From: ASV31 sp965229765
GTDB taxonomy: Bacteria; Pseudomonadota; Alphaproteobacteria; Rhodobacterales; Rhodobacteraceae
Direction: 5' to 3'
DNA: 64,000 nucleotides
Assembly: GCA_965229765.1 (NCBI GenBank)
Contig: CBDDJT010000002.1
Span: 620,001 to 684,000 of the forward strand
Below the pieces are notes generated by a model. The model searched no databases. It was given only the letters and a program-made list of their open reading frames with translations, and was not told the origin of the DNA. Positions 9,421 to 18,350 of the stretch are shown piece after piece. The translations under genes and the position numbers were made by a program. Numbering within the stretch: the stretch's first letter is position 1; every line of letters starts with the position of its first letter.

Positions 9421-10383
9421 TCATTCCCGCCGGGTCCAGCACCAAAGGCACATGATCTCGGTGGCCACGTGCGCCCCGGCGATCGCGGTGGCCCCCGTGG
9501 GGTCGAAGGGCGGCGAGACCTCGACCACGTCGCCCCCCACCAGCCGCACGCCGGCCAGCGCGCGCAGGATGGCGGCGGCTTGCCAGCTGGCCAGCCCGCC
9601 CCAGACCGGCGTGCCCGTGCCCGGCGCAAAGGCCGGGTCCAGCGCGTCGATGTCGAACGTCAGGTAGGTCGGCCCGTCCCCCACCACCTGCCGCGCGGCG
9701 GCGGCGATGGCCTCGGGTGTCTTCCGGTGGCACGCCGGCGCATCCAGGATCGTCACCCCCATCGGATCGGGGTTGTCGGTGCGGATGCCGATCTGCACCG
9801 TGCGCGCCGGGTCGATCAGCCCCTCGCGGATCGCCTTGTAGCAGAAAGTGCCGTGGTCCACCCGCGCCGGATCGTCATCGGCCCATGTGTCGCCGTGCGC
9901 GTCGAACTGGATCAGGCCCAGCGGGCCGAAGCGTTCGGCATGGGCGCGCAGGACCGGCAAGGTAATGGAATGGTCGCCGCCAAGGCAGAGGCTTCCCGCC
10001 CCCGCCTCCAGAATGCCGCCGACATGCGCCGTCAGTGCGGCCGGGAAATCCGCCACCCGCGCATAGTCGAAGGCCATGTCGCCATAGTCGACGATGTCGA
10101 AATCGCTCAGCGGATCGAAGCCCCAGCCATAGGGCGCATCGCAGGCCTGCAACGCACTGGCCTCGCGGATCGCGCGCGGGCCCAGCCGCGCCCCGGGCCG
10201 GTTCGTCACCGCCTGGTCAAAGGGAATACCCGTCACCGCAAGGTCCACACCCGCCAGGTCCTTGGTGTAGGTCCGGCGCAGAAACGACGTGATGCCGCCA
10301 AAGGTGTTCTCGTTCGACAGCCCGCGGCGGCCCTTGCGCGTCAGCGCCGTGTCAACCTGAGAACTTGCATCTTCAAGTGCCAT
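9421..10383 (-). CDS. speB: Agmatinase / ureohydrolase family enzyme
   Basis: Predicted Mn-dependent hydrolysis of agmatine to putrescine and urea, or of a related guanidino compound. The binuclear metal-binding motifs are intact: 'CLGGDHSITLP', 'QFDAHGDTWAD' and 'TFDIDALDPAFAPGTGTP', plus 'LVGGDVVEVSPPFDPTG'. The 320-residue length is normal. Ureohydrolases that act on agmatine, guanidinobutyrate or guanidinopropionate cannot be separated reliably by eye, so the substrate is uncertain. It lies 23 bp after an M20 amidohydrolase on the same strand, suggesting a shared nitrogen-scavenging transcript. The gene symbol is the family default. Confidence 0.85.
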   Translation of the reverse strand: MALEDASSQVDTALTRKGRRGLSNENTFGGITSFLRRTYTKDLAGVDLAVTGIPFDQAVTNRPGARLGPRAIREASALQACDAPYGWGFDPLSDFDIVDYGDMAFDYARVADFPAALTAHVGGILEAGAGSLCLGGDHSITLPVLRAHAERFGPLGLIQFDAHGDTWADDDPARVDHGTFCYKAIREGLIDPARTVQIGIRTDNPDPMGVTILDAPACHRKTPEAIAAAARQVVGDGPTYLTFDIDALDPAFAPGTGTPVWGGLASWQAAAILRALAGVRLVGGDVVEVSPPFDPTGATAIAGAHVATEIMCLWCWTRRE

Positions 10384-10406
10384 GTCAGTGCCTTACCCGC
10401 CAAAGC

Positions 10407-11576
10407 TCACACGTGGGCGATGGGCTGTGCCCGCTCCACCAGCCGCGCGAAGAACGACGCCCCGATGGCAGAGCTTTCGTCGTTGAAGTCGAACGCCGGG
10501 TGGTGGCAGAACGCCCTCTCGCCCTGGCCGAGAAACAGGTAGGCGCCCGGGCGGACCTGCAGCATGTAGGCGAAATCCTCGGCCCCCATCTCGCGCCGGC
10601 TGGCGGCATCGACGCCGTCCGCCCCCGCGATCTCGCGCGCGACCTCGGCGGCAAAGGCCGTCTTGTCCGGGTCGTTCACCGTGGCGGGATACTCGCGCGC
10701 ATAGTCCAGGTCGACGCTCACGCCGAAGACCTTGGCGTGGCCTTCGCAGATCTCGCGGATGCGCCGTTCCACCATGTCGCGCACGTCCGGCTCGAACGTG
10801 CGGACGGTGCCGCCGACAAAGGCGGTGGCGGGAATGATGTTCGACGCCGTCCCGGCGTGGATCATCGTCACCGACACGACAAGGTCCTGCAACGGATCGT
10901 GGTTGCGCGACACGACGGTCTGGCAGGCCTGCGCGATGCTGATGACGGCGGGGATCGGATCGACCGCCTCATGCGGAAAGGCGCCATGCCCGCCCTCGCC
11001 GGTGACGGTCACGCGGAACTCGTCCACCGCCGCCATGATCGGGCCGGGCGTGGTCAGGAACTGCCCGAACTCGCGCCCCGGCGCACAATGCAGCGCATAG
11101 ACCTCGGCGATATCGAAGCGGTCCATGATGCCTTCGTCCACCATGACGCCGCCGCCGCCGCCCATCTCTTCGGCCGGCTGAAAGATCAGCGCCACGCGCC
11201 CCGCGAAATTGCGCGTCTCGGCCAGGTAGCGCGCCGCGCCCAGAAGCATCGTGGTGTGCCCGTCATGGCCGCAGGCGTGCATCTTGCCCTGGACCTCGCT
11301 GGCATACTCCGCGCCCGTCGCCTCGTCGATCGGCAGCGCGTCCATGTCGGCCCGCAGCCCGATCGTCGGCCCGTCGCCCTTCCCGTTCACGATTGCCACG
11401 ACGCCCGAGGTGGCGATGCCGGTGTGGATCTCGTCCACCCCGAAATCGCGCAGCTTTTCCGCCACGAAGGCGGCGGTCTTGTGACAGTCGAACCCCAGTT
11501 CGGGGTTGCGGTGCAGCCAGCGGCGCCATTCGGTCATGTCGTCGGCATAGGCGGCGATGCGGTTCAGGACGGGCAT
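10407..11576 (-). CDS. M20 family amidohydrolase (hippurate hydrolase type)
   Basis: Zinc-dependent cytosolic amidohydrolase of the M20D group, which removes acyl groups from amino acids or related amides. Metal ligand motifs are visible: 'HACGHDGHTTMLLGAA', 'IFQPAEEMGGGG', 'ALHCAPG', and the C-terminal 'FCHHPAFDFND'. The lid/dimerisation domain is inserted at about residues 180-300. The start at 11576 gives 'MPVLNRIAAYADDM', the usual N-terminus; an extension to 11642 is possible but would overlap the divergent mazG start. Nothing in the sequence fixes the substrate. Together with agmatinase it may release nitrogen from amides and guanidines. Confidence 0.88.
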   Translation of the reverse strand: MPVLNRIAAYADDMTEWRRWLHRNPELGFDCHKTAAFVAEKLRDFGVDEIHTGIATSGVVAIVNGKGDGPTIGLRADMDALPIDEATGAEYASEVQGKMHACGHDGHTTMLLGAARYLAETRNFAGRVALIFQPAEEMGGGGGVMVDEGIMDRFDIAEVYALHCAPGREFGQFLTTPGPIMAAVDEFRVTVTGEGGHGAFPHEAVDPIPAVISIAQACQTVVSRNHDPLQDLVVSVTMIHAGTASNIIPATAFVGGTVRTFEPDVRDMVERRIREICEGHAKVFGVSVDLDYAREYPATVNDPDKTAFAAEVAREIAGADGVDAASRREMGAEDFAYMLQVRPGAYLFLGQGERAFCHHPAFDFNDESSAIGASFFARLVERAQPIAHV

Positions 11577-11641
11577 GGTGGACTCGCTGATCTGATGGGG
11601 GGATAACGCGCCCATCCTCTGACAAAGCGGGGCGCGCGGCA

Positions 11642-12472
11642 ATGGCGGATGACTCGGACGACCTGGTGCACGATCCGGCGGGCGGAATGCCGCGCCTGCT
11701 GGAGATCATGCGCCGCCTGCGCGACCCCGACACCGGCTGCCCCTGGGACATCGAACAGGACTTCGCCACCATCGCGCCCTACACCATCGAAGAGGCCTAC
11801 GAGGTTGCCGACGCCATCGAGCGGCAGGCCTGGGACGAGTTGCAGGGAGAGTTGGGCGACCTGCTGCTGCAAACCGTCTACCACACCCAGATGGGGGCAG
11901 AGGCGGGGCTTTTCACCTTCGACAGCGTGGCAAACGCCATCGCCGACAAGATGGTCGCGCGCCACCCGCATGTCTTCGGCGACGAAAGCCGCGAGAAAAG
12001 CGCCGAACAGCAGACCCGCGACTGGGAGGCGATCAAGGCCGCCGAGCGCAAGGCACGCGCCGTGCATGGCGTGCTGGATGACGTGGCGGTGGGGCTTCCG
12101 GCGCTGACCCGCGCGGTCAAGCTGCAAAAACGCGCCGCAAGGGTGGGATTCGACTGGCCCCATATCGGGCAGGTCGTCGACAAGATCGCCGAAGAGGCCG
12201 GCGAACTGGCAGAGGCACAGGCCCGCCTGACGCAGGCCGAGATCGAAGAGGAATACGGCGATCTTCTTTTCGTCGTGGCCAACCTTGCGCGCCACCTGAA
12301 CGTCGACCCGGAAACCGCCCTGCGTGCCGCGAACGCCAAATTCACACGCCGGTTCAGGGCGATAGAGGCCGCTCTTGCAGCAGACGGACGCACCCCCGAA
12401 GACAGCGATCTGGCCGAGATGGACGCGCTTTGGGACGCGGCCAAGGCGGCGGAACGCACGGGCGGCGCCTAA
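11642..12472 (+). CDS. mazG: Nucleoside triphosphate pyrophosphohydrolase MazG
   Basis: All-alpha NTP pyrophosphohydrolase that hydrolyses NTPs and dNTPs to NMP and PPi. Two MazG domains are present. The first holds 'CPWDIEQDFATIAPYTIEEA' and the Mg-binding helices 'EEAYEVADAI' and 'ELQGELGDLLL'. The second is at about residues 160-250, with 'IAEEAGELAEAQ' and 'EEEYGDLLFVVANLARHL', and carries the acidic ligands expected of the catalytically dominant domain. Length, 276 residues, is typical of the two-domain form. It is divergent from the M20 gene, with 65 bp between the starts for both promoters. Confidence 0.94.
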   Translation: MADDSDDLVHDPAGGMPRLLEIMRRLRDPDTGCPWDIEQDFATIAPYTIEEAYEVADAIERQAWDELQGELGDLLLQTVYHTQMGAEAGLFTFDSVANAIADKMVARHPHVFGDESREKSAEQQTRDWEAIKAAERKARAVHGVLDDVAVGLPALTRAVKLQKRAARVGFDWPHIGQVVDKIAEEAGELAEAQARLTQAEIEEEYGDLLFVVANLARHLNVDPETALRAANAKFTRRFRAIEAALAADGRTPEDSDLAEMDALWDAAKAAERTGGA

Positions 12473-12511
12473 CGGCTTGCAAAGCGGCGCGCGGCACCGG
12501 CAAATGGCCCC

Positions 12512-13447
12512 ATGAGCGCGCAGAAGATCATCATCGACACCGACCCGGGCCAGGACGACGCCGTCGCGATCCTCATGGCGCTGGCCAGCCCGGAACTTGA
12601 CGTTCTGGGCATCACCACGGTGGCGGGCAACGTGCCCCTGCCGCTGACCACGCGCAACGCGCTTCAGGTGTGCGAGCTTGCGGGCCGCCCCGTTCCTGTC
12701 CACGCGGGCTGCGACCGGCCGCTGAAACGCCACCTGGTGACGGCGGAACACGTCCACGGCAAGACCGGCCTGGACGGCATCGCGCTGCCCGATCCCTCGA
12801 CCGAGCCCGCGCCGGGCCATGCCGTCGATTTCCTGATCGACACGCTGCGCGCGGAACCGCCGGGCAGCGTCACGCTTTGTCCGCTCGGGCCCCTGACCAA
12901 CATCGCCACGGCGCTGCGGGATGCGCCCGACATCGCGGACCGCGTGGCACGGATCGTCCTGATGGGCGGCGCCTATTTCGAGGTGGGCAACATCACCCCC
13001 GCGGCAGAGTTCAACATCTACGTCGACCCGGAAGCCGCTGAAATCGTGTTCCGATCCGGGATCGACGTCACCGCCCTGCCGCTTGACGTGACGCACAAGA
13101 CGCTGATGACCGCGCCACGCGTCGCCGCGTTTCGCGCCATGGGCACCCGCGCCGGAGAGGCCGTGGCCTCATGGACCGATTTCTTCGAACGCTTCGACAA
13201 GGAGAAATACGGCAGCGATGGCGCCCCCCTGCACGACCCCACGGTGATCGGCTATCTCCTGCGGCCCGACCTCTTCACCGGGCGGCACATCAACGTCGAG
13301 ATAGAGACGCTGTCGGACCTGACACGCGGCATGACCGTGGCCGACTGGTGGGGCGTCAGCGGGCGACCGGCCAACGCCACCTTCATCGGCGGCATCGACG
13401 CCGAGGGCTTCTTTGCCCTTCTGACCGACCGGATCGCCCGGCTGTGA
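12512..13447 (+). CDS. Inosine/uridine-preferring nucleoside hydrolase
   Basis: Ca-dependent N-ribohydrolase that cleaves nucleosides to base and ribose. The N-terminal calcium-binding signature 'IIDTDPGQDDAVAI' is intact, with 'VLMGGAYFEVGNITPAAEFN' in the middle and a C-terminal 'PLHDPTVIGYLL' supplying the last Asp ligand. The 311-residue length is normal. The tail extends to 'LLTDRIARL'. It is followed by an acetyltransferase through a GTGA overlap. With mazG just upstream, a nucleotide-salvage grouping is plausible. Whether it prefers purine or pyrimidine nucleosides is not visible. Confidence 0.92.
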   Translation: MSAQKIIIDTDPGQDDAVAILMALASPELDVLGITTVAGNVPLPLTTRNALQVCELAGRPVPVHAGCDRPLKRHLVTAEHVHGKTGLDGIALPDPSTEPAPGHAVDFLIDTLRAEPPGSVTLCPLGPLTNIATALRDAPDIADRVARIVLMGGAYFEVGNITPAAEFNIYVDPEAAEIVFRSGIDVTALPLDVTHKTLMTAPRVAAFRAMGTRAGEAVASWTDFFERFDKEKYGSDGAPLHDPTVIGYLLRPDLFTGRHINVEIETLSDLTRGMTVADWWGVSGRPANATFIGGIDAEGFFALLTDRIARL

Positions 13448-13920
13448 CCACCGCGTTGCGCCTTGCCGGGGCCGGGGACATGGCGCGCCTTCTGCCCATG
13501 GTCGCCGCCTTCCAGGTCGAAGAGGGCGTAACGAAAACCGAGCACCAGCTGCGCGCCGCGCTGGAGCCTCTGCTCAACGGCTCGCCCCACGGCGCGGTCT
13601 GGCTGATCGGCCCGGCCCGCGCGCCGGTGGGTTACATCATCGTCTGCTTCGGCTGGTCGGTGGAATTCGGCGGGCTCGACGGGTTCATCGACGAATTCTG
13701 GATCCGCCCCGCCGTGCGCGGCCGCGGCATGGGCGGTGAGGTGCTGGCCGCCCTGATCCCGACGCTGGAAGAGGCCGGGATGAAGGGCCTGCACCTGGAG
13801 GTGCAGGACGAAAAGACCGCCGCGCAAACCCTTTACGCGCGCCACGGCTTCCGCCAGCGCAAGGGATACCGCCTGATGAGCTGGCAGGCCGGCGCCCCCG
13901 GCCCTACATTGGCCCCATGA
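13444..13920 (+). CDS. GNAT family N-acetyltransferase
   Basis: A 158-residue single-domain GNAT. The acetyl-CoA binding motif A is clear: 'IDEFWIRPAVRGRGMGGEVL', with the R-G-x-G-M-G pyrophosphate loop. Motif B is 'LEVQDEKTAAQTLYARHGF'. The GTG start at 13444 overlaps the nucleoside hydrolase stop (GTGA). The stop overlaps the selO start (ATGA), so the three genes are probably translated from one message. The acceptor substrate is unknown. Longer in-frame starts would lie inside the nucleoside hydrolase and have no GNAT similarity. Confidence 0.88.
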   Translation: MTTALRLAGAGDMARLLPMVAAFQVEEGVTKTEHQLRAALEPLLNGSPHGAVWLIGPARAPVGYIIVCFGWSVEFGGLDGFIDEFWIRPAVRGRGMGGEVLAALIPTLEEAGMKGLHLEVQDEKTAAQTLYARHGFRQRKGYRLMSWQAGAPGPTLAP

Positions 13921-15356
13921 CCCTGCACATTCCCTTCGACAATGCCTATGCCGCCCTGCCCGACCGCTTCTATGCCCGGCTGGCGCCCACCCCCGTCGCC
14001 GCGCCCGGCCTGATCCGCGTGAACCATGCGCTGGCGCGCGAACTGGGGATCGACCCCGCCGCGCTGGAAACGCCAGAGGGCGTCGCGGTCCTGGCGGGCA
14101 ATTCCGTGCCCATGGGCGCCGACCCGCTGGCGCAGGCCTATGCCGGCCACCAGTTCGGCGGCTGGGTGCCGCAACTGGGCGACGGCCGCGCGATCCTTCT
14201 GGGGGAAATCATCGATTCCAACGGCTTGCGGCGCGACATTCAGCTAAAGGGCGCGGGCCGCACCCCGTTCAGCCGGATGGGTGACGGCCGCGCATGGCTG
14301 GGTCCGGTGATCCGCGAATACGTCGTCAGCGAGGCGATGCACGCGCTTGGCATCCCGACGACCCGCGCGCTGGCCGCCGTGACCACCGGCGAACAGGTCC
14401 TGCGCGAGGCGGTGCTGCCCGGCGCGGTCCTGACACGCGTGGCCAGCAGCCATATCCGCGTGGGCACCTTCCAGTATTTCGCCGCCCGGCAGGACACGGA
14501 CGCGCTGGGCACGCTGACCGACCATGTCATCGCCCGCCACTACCGCGAGGCGACCTCACCCCTGGACCTTCTGGACCGGGTGATCGCCCGGCAGGCCGAA
14601 CTGATCGCCGCCTGGATGGCCGTGGGCTTCATCCACGGCGTGATGAACACCGACAACGCCCATGTGGCCGGAGAGACGATCGACTATGGCCCCTGCGCCT
14701 TCATGGACGGCTACCACCCCGACACCGTCTTCAGTTCCATCGACCAGTTCGGGCGCTACGCCTATGCCCGCCAGCCGGAAATCGCGGTCTGGAACATGGC
14801 GCAATTCGCCAGCTGCCTGTTGCCCCTGATGGGCGAGGACACAGAGGCCGCCATCGCCCGGGCGACAGAGGCCGTCCACCGCTTTCCCGGGCTCTACCAG
14901 GACGCATGGCTGCGCCGCTTCCGCGCCAAGCTGGGCCTGACAGAGGCACATGAGGACGACGGCACGCTGATCCACGACCTTCTGACGCTGATGGCGGCAG
15001 AGCAGGCCGATTTCACCAACGTCTTCCGTGGCCTTGCCGAGGGCAACGCGCGCGACTGGATGCGCGACCGCGACGGGTTCGACGCCTGGGCCGCCCGCTG
15101 GCAGGCCCGCCGCGCCGCCGAGACAGCCACGCCCGACGCGCAAGACGCCGCGATGCGCGCCGCCAACCCCGCGCTGATTCCGCGCAACCATCGTGTGGAA
15201 TTGGCGATCCAGGCGGCGGTGGCGGGCGATCTCGCCCCTTTCCACAGGCTGACCGAAGCTCTGCGGTGCCCCTTCGACCCCGCAGCAGGCACCGACGACC
15301 TGCGCCGCCCGCCCGAACCCGACGAGGCGGTCACGCGCACCTTCTGCGGAACCTGA
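13917..15356 (+). CDS. selO: Protein adenylyltransferase SelO (YdiU/UPF0061)
   Basis: Pseudokinase-fold enzyme that transfers AMP from ATP to Ser, Thr or Tyr of target proteins, linked to redox homeostasis. Conserved segments include 'AYAGHQFGGWVPQLGDGRA', 'DIQLKGAGRTPFSRMGDGRA', 'REYVVSEAMHALGIPTTRAL' and the Mg-binding 'GVMNTDNAHVAGETIDYGPC'. The C-terminus ends 'RTFCGT', with the conserved Cys near the end that is selenocysteine in some eukaryotic homologues. Length, 479 residues, is normal. Translation is coupled to the GNAT gene by ATGA. It converges with an EamA transporter 6 bp downstream. Confidence 0.94.
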   Translation: MTLHIPFDNAYAALPDRFYARLAPTPVAAPGLIRVNHALARELGIDPAALETPEGVAVLAGNSVPMGADPLAQAYAGHQFGGWVPQLGDGRAILLGEIIDSNGLRRDIQLKGAGRTPFSRMGDGRAWLGPVIREYVVSEAMHALGIPTTRALAAVTTGEQVLREAVLPGAVLTRVASSHIRVGTFQYFAARQDTDALGTLTDHVIARHYREATSPLDLLDRVIARQAELIAAWMAVGFIHGVMNTDNAHVAGETIDYGPCAFMDGYHPDTVFSSIDQFGRYAYARQPEIAVWNMAQFASCLLPLMGEDTEAAIARATEAVHRFPGLYQDAWLRRFRAKLGLTEAHEDDGTLIHDLLTLMAAEQADFTNVFRGLAEGNARDWMRDRDGFDAWAARWQARRAAETATPDAQDAAMRAANPALIPRNHRVELAIQAAVAGDLAPFHRLTEALRCPFDPAAGTDDLRRPPEPDEAVTRTFCGT

Positions 15357-15362
15357 CCTGCC

Positions 15363-16262
15363 CTACCCCGCGCGCCGCGCGGGCCGGTTGATAAGGACGA
15401 TGCCAGCCGCTACCAGCGCCAGCGCCGCGATGATGGATGGCCCCACGGGTTCTTTCAGGATCAGCCAGCCGAACACCACGCCAAAGACCGGCGACAGGAA
15501 ACTGAAGGACGCCACGCCAGAGGCCGGGTAGATCGTCAGAAGCCAGAACCAGAACAGGAACCCGCCGCTGGCCACCACCACGGTCAGAAAGGCCAGGCCC
15601 CAGGCGTGGATCGGCTCGAACTCCCGCACCAGCGGCCCGAACAGCAGTGCCAGCGGCAGCAGCAGCAGCGAAGAGACCACCACCTGCCAGAAAAGCTGGA
15701 CCTCTGGCGGTTCGGCGGAAATCGGCGTGGCGCGGGCGGTCAGGGCGATTGCCGCCCAGCACATCGCACCGCCCAGTGCGCACAGGTCCCCCACAAGGCT
15801 GGCCGGTGCGCCGCCGCCCGCGTCGCGGTCGGCCATGGCCCATGCGACCCCCGCGATGGCCAGCGCAAGCCCCACCGCCTTCTTGCCGCTGATACGGTCG
15901 CCGGGCAGCAGCACATGCGCCCCAAGCGACAGCCAGACGGGCATCGAGTAGAAGATCACGCTGACCCGCGCCACCGACGTCAGGTCCAGCGCCACGAACA
16001 CCAGCATGAACTCGATGGCGAAAAACAGCCCCAGCAGAAACCCGGGCCAGGCGGTGCGCGGTGCGATACGGAACCGCACACCGCGCAGCAGCATCCAGAG
16101 ACCGACGCAGATGATCGCCCCGGCAGAGCGCAGACCAGCCGCGAACACGGGCTGAAGCCCCTCGTTCACCACCTTGATGACGACCTGGTTGAAGCCCATC
16201 AGCAGCGCAAAGATCAGAAGCCCAACGACGCCAAAGGCGTCCATCCCGTCCTTGCGTGGCAT
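15363..16262 (-). CDS. EamA/DMT family transporter
   Basis: Predicted ten-helix inner-membrane exporter of the drug/metabolite transporter superfamily, with two EamA repeats of about five helices each. The repeats begin near 'GVVGLLIFALLMGFNQVVIK' and near residue 155 ('LVGDLCALGGAMCWAAIAL'). It ends with the typical 'LILKEPVGPSIIAALALVAA' and a basic cytoplasmic tail. The substrate is unknown. This is one of three EamA-type transporters in the window (others at 17418 and 20115); they are clearly divergent in sequence, so not a recent duplication. Confidence 0.9.
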   Translation of the reverse strand: MPRKDGMDAFGVVGLLIFALLMGFNQVVIKVVNEGLQPVFAAGLRSAGAIICVGLWMLLRGVRFRIAPRTAWPGFLLGLFFAIEFMLVFVALDLTSVARVSVIFYSMPVWLSLGAHVLLPGDRISGKKAVGLALAIAGVAWAMADRDAGGGAPASLVGDLCALGGAMCWAAIALTARATPISAEPPEVQLFWQVVVSSLLLLPLALLFGPLVREFEPIHAWGLAFLTVVVASGGFLFWFWLLTIYPASGVASFSFLSPVFGVVFGWLILKEPVGPSIIAALALVAAGIVLINRPARRAG

Positions 16263-16485
16263 GACGTGCCCTCCCGGCGCGCAGAGGACGCCGACAGGGC
16301 AACAGTGTCAAGCCATCGTCTTTGCCCACCCGGAGGGTGTAAAGCTGCCGGAAAAAATAAAATCAGGGTTGAATGGCGACAGGGCCAGCGCGTAACCTGA
16401 AAGGGCACGCAGGTTGTTTCCGAGTCCCCGGCTTTTGCGATTCGGGCGTCTCGCGCCCGTCACACCCGCTTGAATGGAAAGAACG

Positions 16486-16707
16486 GTGCAATACGCCCGA
16501 AAAAAACCGGTGCGTCCACCATTGTCCGGTGTACATCGTGCCGACCCGCGTCACACACCCCACGGACCCGGGATTGACCCGGACCTTCTGCCCAAGGGGC
16601 TGGAGCGCAGGGAAACCCTGATCTGGGTGTCGATCATGATCGGGTTCGTGGCCGGCGCCGTTGCCATCGGTGCGCTCTACTACCTGGCCGCGATCGCCCC
16701 CTTCTGA
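16486..16707 (+). CDS. Small single-pass membrane protein (putative)
   Basis: A short frame of unknown function. The last 25 residues form one strong transmembrane helix ('VSIMIGFVAGAVAIGALYYL'), and the preceding soluble part contains 'PGIDPDLLPKGLERRE', which looks like constrained protein rather than noise. The GTG at 16486 follows GGAAAGAAC closely; an ATG at 16474 in the same frame is the alternative. It lies in the gap between a divergent EamA gene and fur. The 220 bp upstream hold no other gene that I can recognise. I do not recognise the family, so the call rests on the helix and on codon composition. Confidence 0.5.
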   Translation: MQYARKKPVRPPLSGVHRADPRHTPHGPGIDPDLLPKGLERRETLIWVSIMIGFVAGAVAIGALYYLAAIAPF

Positions 16708-16897
16708 CCGAACCGCGCGCCCTTGCACTGCATGGACGGCCTGCATGGGGGGCCGGCAGGCCACCGATGCGGGGGCCTGATCGCGGTGCAGCCGACGCAA
16801 TGCATTGGCCGCGGGCCCAAGCTGGTATAGACCCCGCCCGCGGCTGGACATGCGACGCTGCGGCCGTAGGATGACACCCGACCAGACGGAGCCCCCG

Positions 16898-17317
16898 ATG
16901 CCCGGCGACACGATCATCACCCGCTGCGAGGACAAGGGCCTGCGCCTGACCGAACAGCGCCGCGTCATCGCCAGCGTGCTGGAAGATGCCGACGACCACC
17001 CGGATGTCGAAGAGCTTTACGGCCGGGTCACGGCGGTAGACCCGCGCATCTCGCTGGCCACGGTCTACCGGACGGTCAAGCTGTTCGAAGAGGCCGGGAT
17101 TCTCGACAAGCACGAGTTCGGCGACGGCCGCGCACGCTACGAGACCGCCGACCGCGAACACCACGATCACCTGATCGACATGCAGACCGGCGAGGTGATC
17201 GAGTTCGTCGACCCCGAGATCGAGCGCCTTCAGGAAAAGATCGCCGAGCGGCTGGGCTACCGGCTCAAGGGGCACAAGCTCGAGCTTTACGGCGTGCGCG
17301 TCAAGTCAGAGCGCTGA
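16898..17317 (+). CDS. Fur family transcriptional regulator (Fur/Mur type)
   Basis: DNA-binding metal-responsive repressor. An N-terminal winged helix (residues 1-80) contains 'RLTEQRRVIASVL' and the recognition helix 'ISLATVYRTVKLFEEAG'. The C-terminal dimerisation domain has the metal-binding cluster 'REHHDHLIDMQTGEV'. The CxxC pairs of some Fur proteins are absent, as usual in alphaproteobacterial Fur/Mur, many of which sense manganese. ATG 16898 is preceded by GGAG about 8 bases upstream; ATG 16871 is an alternative start. A candidate sigma-70 promoter precedes it (TTGGCC at 16805, TATAGA at 16826, with a short 15-bp spacer). The sensed metal cannot be decided from sequence. Confidence 0.9.
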   Translation: MPGDTIITRCEDKGLRLTEQRRVIASVLEDADDHPDVEELYGRVTAVDPRISLATVYRTVKLFEEAGILDKHEFGDGRARYETADREHHDHLIDMQTGEVIEFVDPEIERLQEKIAERLGYRLKGHKLELYGVRVKSER

Positions 17318-17417
17318 CAGGGGCACGGGACGGGACAACGGGGGCCGACGGGGGGCTTCCCCTTTGCTGGCGCGGCGTATAGGCGTTTGCGCAAACATCC
17401 GCCCCGGACAGGACCAG

Positions 17418-18350
17418 ATGGACAACTTGCGCGGCATAGCCCTGATGATCGCCGCCATGGCGGGCTTCGCGCTGGAAGACCTGTTCATAAAGAACGCCGC
17501 CGCCCACCTGCCGCCGGGCCAGATCCTGGTGGTTCTGGGCGCAGGTGGCGCGGCGATCTTCGCCATGCTCGCCCGGATGCGCGGACAGCGCCTTGTCGAC
17601 CCGGTGCTGTTGTCGCCCATCGTCATGGCGCGCAACGCCGGCGAGGCGGTGGCGGCCATAGGCCTTGTGCTGGCGCTGGCGCTGACCCCTCTGTCCACGG
17701 CCGCCGCGATCCTTCAGGCGACGCCGCTGGCGGTGACGCTGGGCGGCGCGCTCTTTCTCGGCGCGGCGGTGGGCTGGCGCCGCTGGACGGCGATCGCGGT
17801 GGGCTTTCTGGGCGTGCTGCTGATCGTGCGGCCGGGCATGGACGGGTTCATGCCCGCCTCGCTTTTCGCCGTCCTCGCCGTGGTGGGGCTTGCAACCAGA
17901 GACCTTGCGACACGCGCGTTGCCCGCCTCGGTCGGCACGTTCCAGCTTGCGGCGTGGGGGTTCGCCATGCTGGTGGTCAGCGGCATCTTCCTGATGGCCG
18001 TCATGGCCGACGCGCCGGTCTGGCACGCCGCCGGCCACAGGCAGGTGGGCGGCGCCATCCTCATCGGCGTGCTGGCCTACTACGCCATCATCGGCGCCAG
18101 CCGCGTCGGAGAGATCGCCGTCGTGACGCCATTCCGCTATACAAGGCTCGTCTTCGCCCTGGCGATCGGCTATGCGGCCCTTGCCGAGCGGCCCGATGCG
18201 CTGACCCTGTGCGGGGCGGCGCTGATCGTGGCCACGGGCCTCTACACGCTGGTGAGAGAGGCCCGCCCGTCCCGTTCCCGCGCCGCCGATGTTGCGGTGC
18301 ATCCCGTCCTGTCCCCTGTTGCGTTTGCCGAAAAGGAATCCGCCAAATGA
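17418..18350 (+). CDS. EamA/DMT family transporter
   Basis: Ten-helix inner-membrane exporter with two EamA repeats, starting 'MDNLRGIALMIAAMAGFALE' and again near residue 140 ('FMPASLFAVLAVVGLATRDL'). ATG 17418 follows 'ACAGGACC' and places the first helix normally; an in-frame upstream start at 17364 adds a non-hydrophobic extension. The C-terminal tail after 'GLYTLVREARPSRSRAADV' is long and Arg-rich. The last codons overlap the eno start (ATGA), so eno is at least partly co-transcribed with a transporter, an arrangement whose functional meaning is unclear. Substrate unknown. Confidence 0.88.
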   Translation: MDNLRGIALMIAAMAGFALEDLFIKNAAAHLPPGQILVVLGAGGAAIFAMLARMRGQRLVDPVLLSPIVMARNAGEAVAAIGLVLALALTPLSTAAAILQATPLAVTLGGALFLGAAVGWRRWTAIAVGFLGVLLIVRPGMDGFMPASLFAVLAVVGLATRDLATRALPASVGTFQLAAWGFAMLVVSGIFLMAVMADAPVWHAAGHRQVGGAILIGVLAYYAIIGASRVGEIAVVTPFRYTRLVFALAIGYAALAERPDALTLCGAALIVATGLYTLVREARPSRSRAADVAVHPVLSPVAFAEKESAK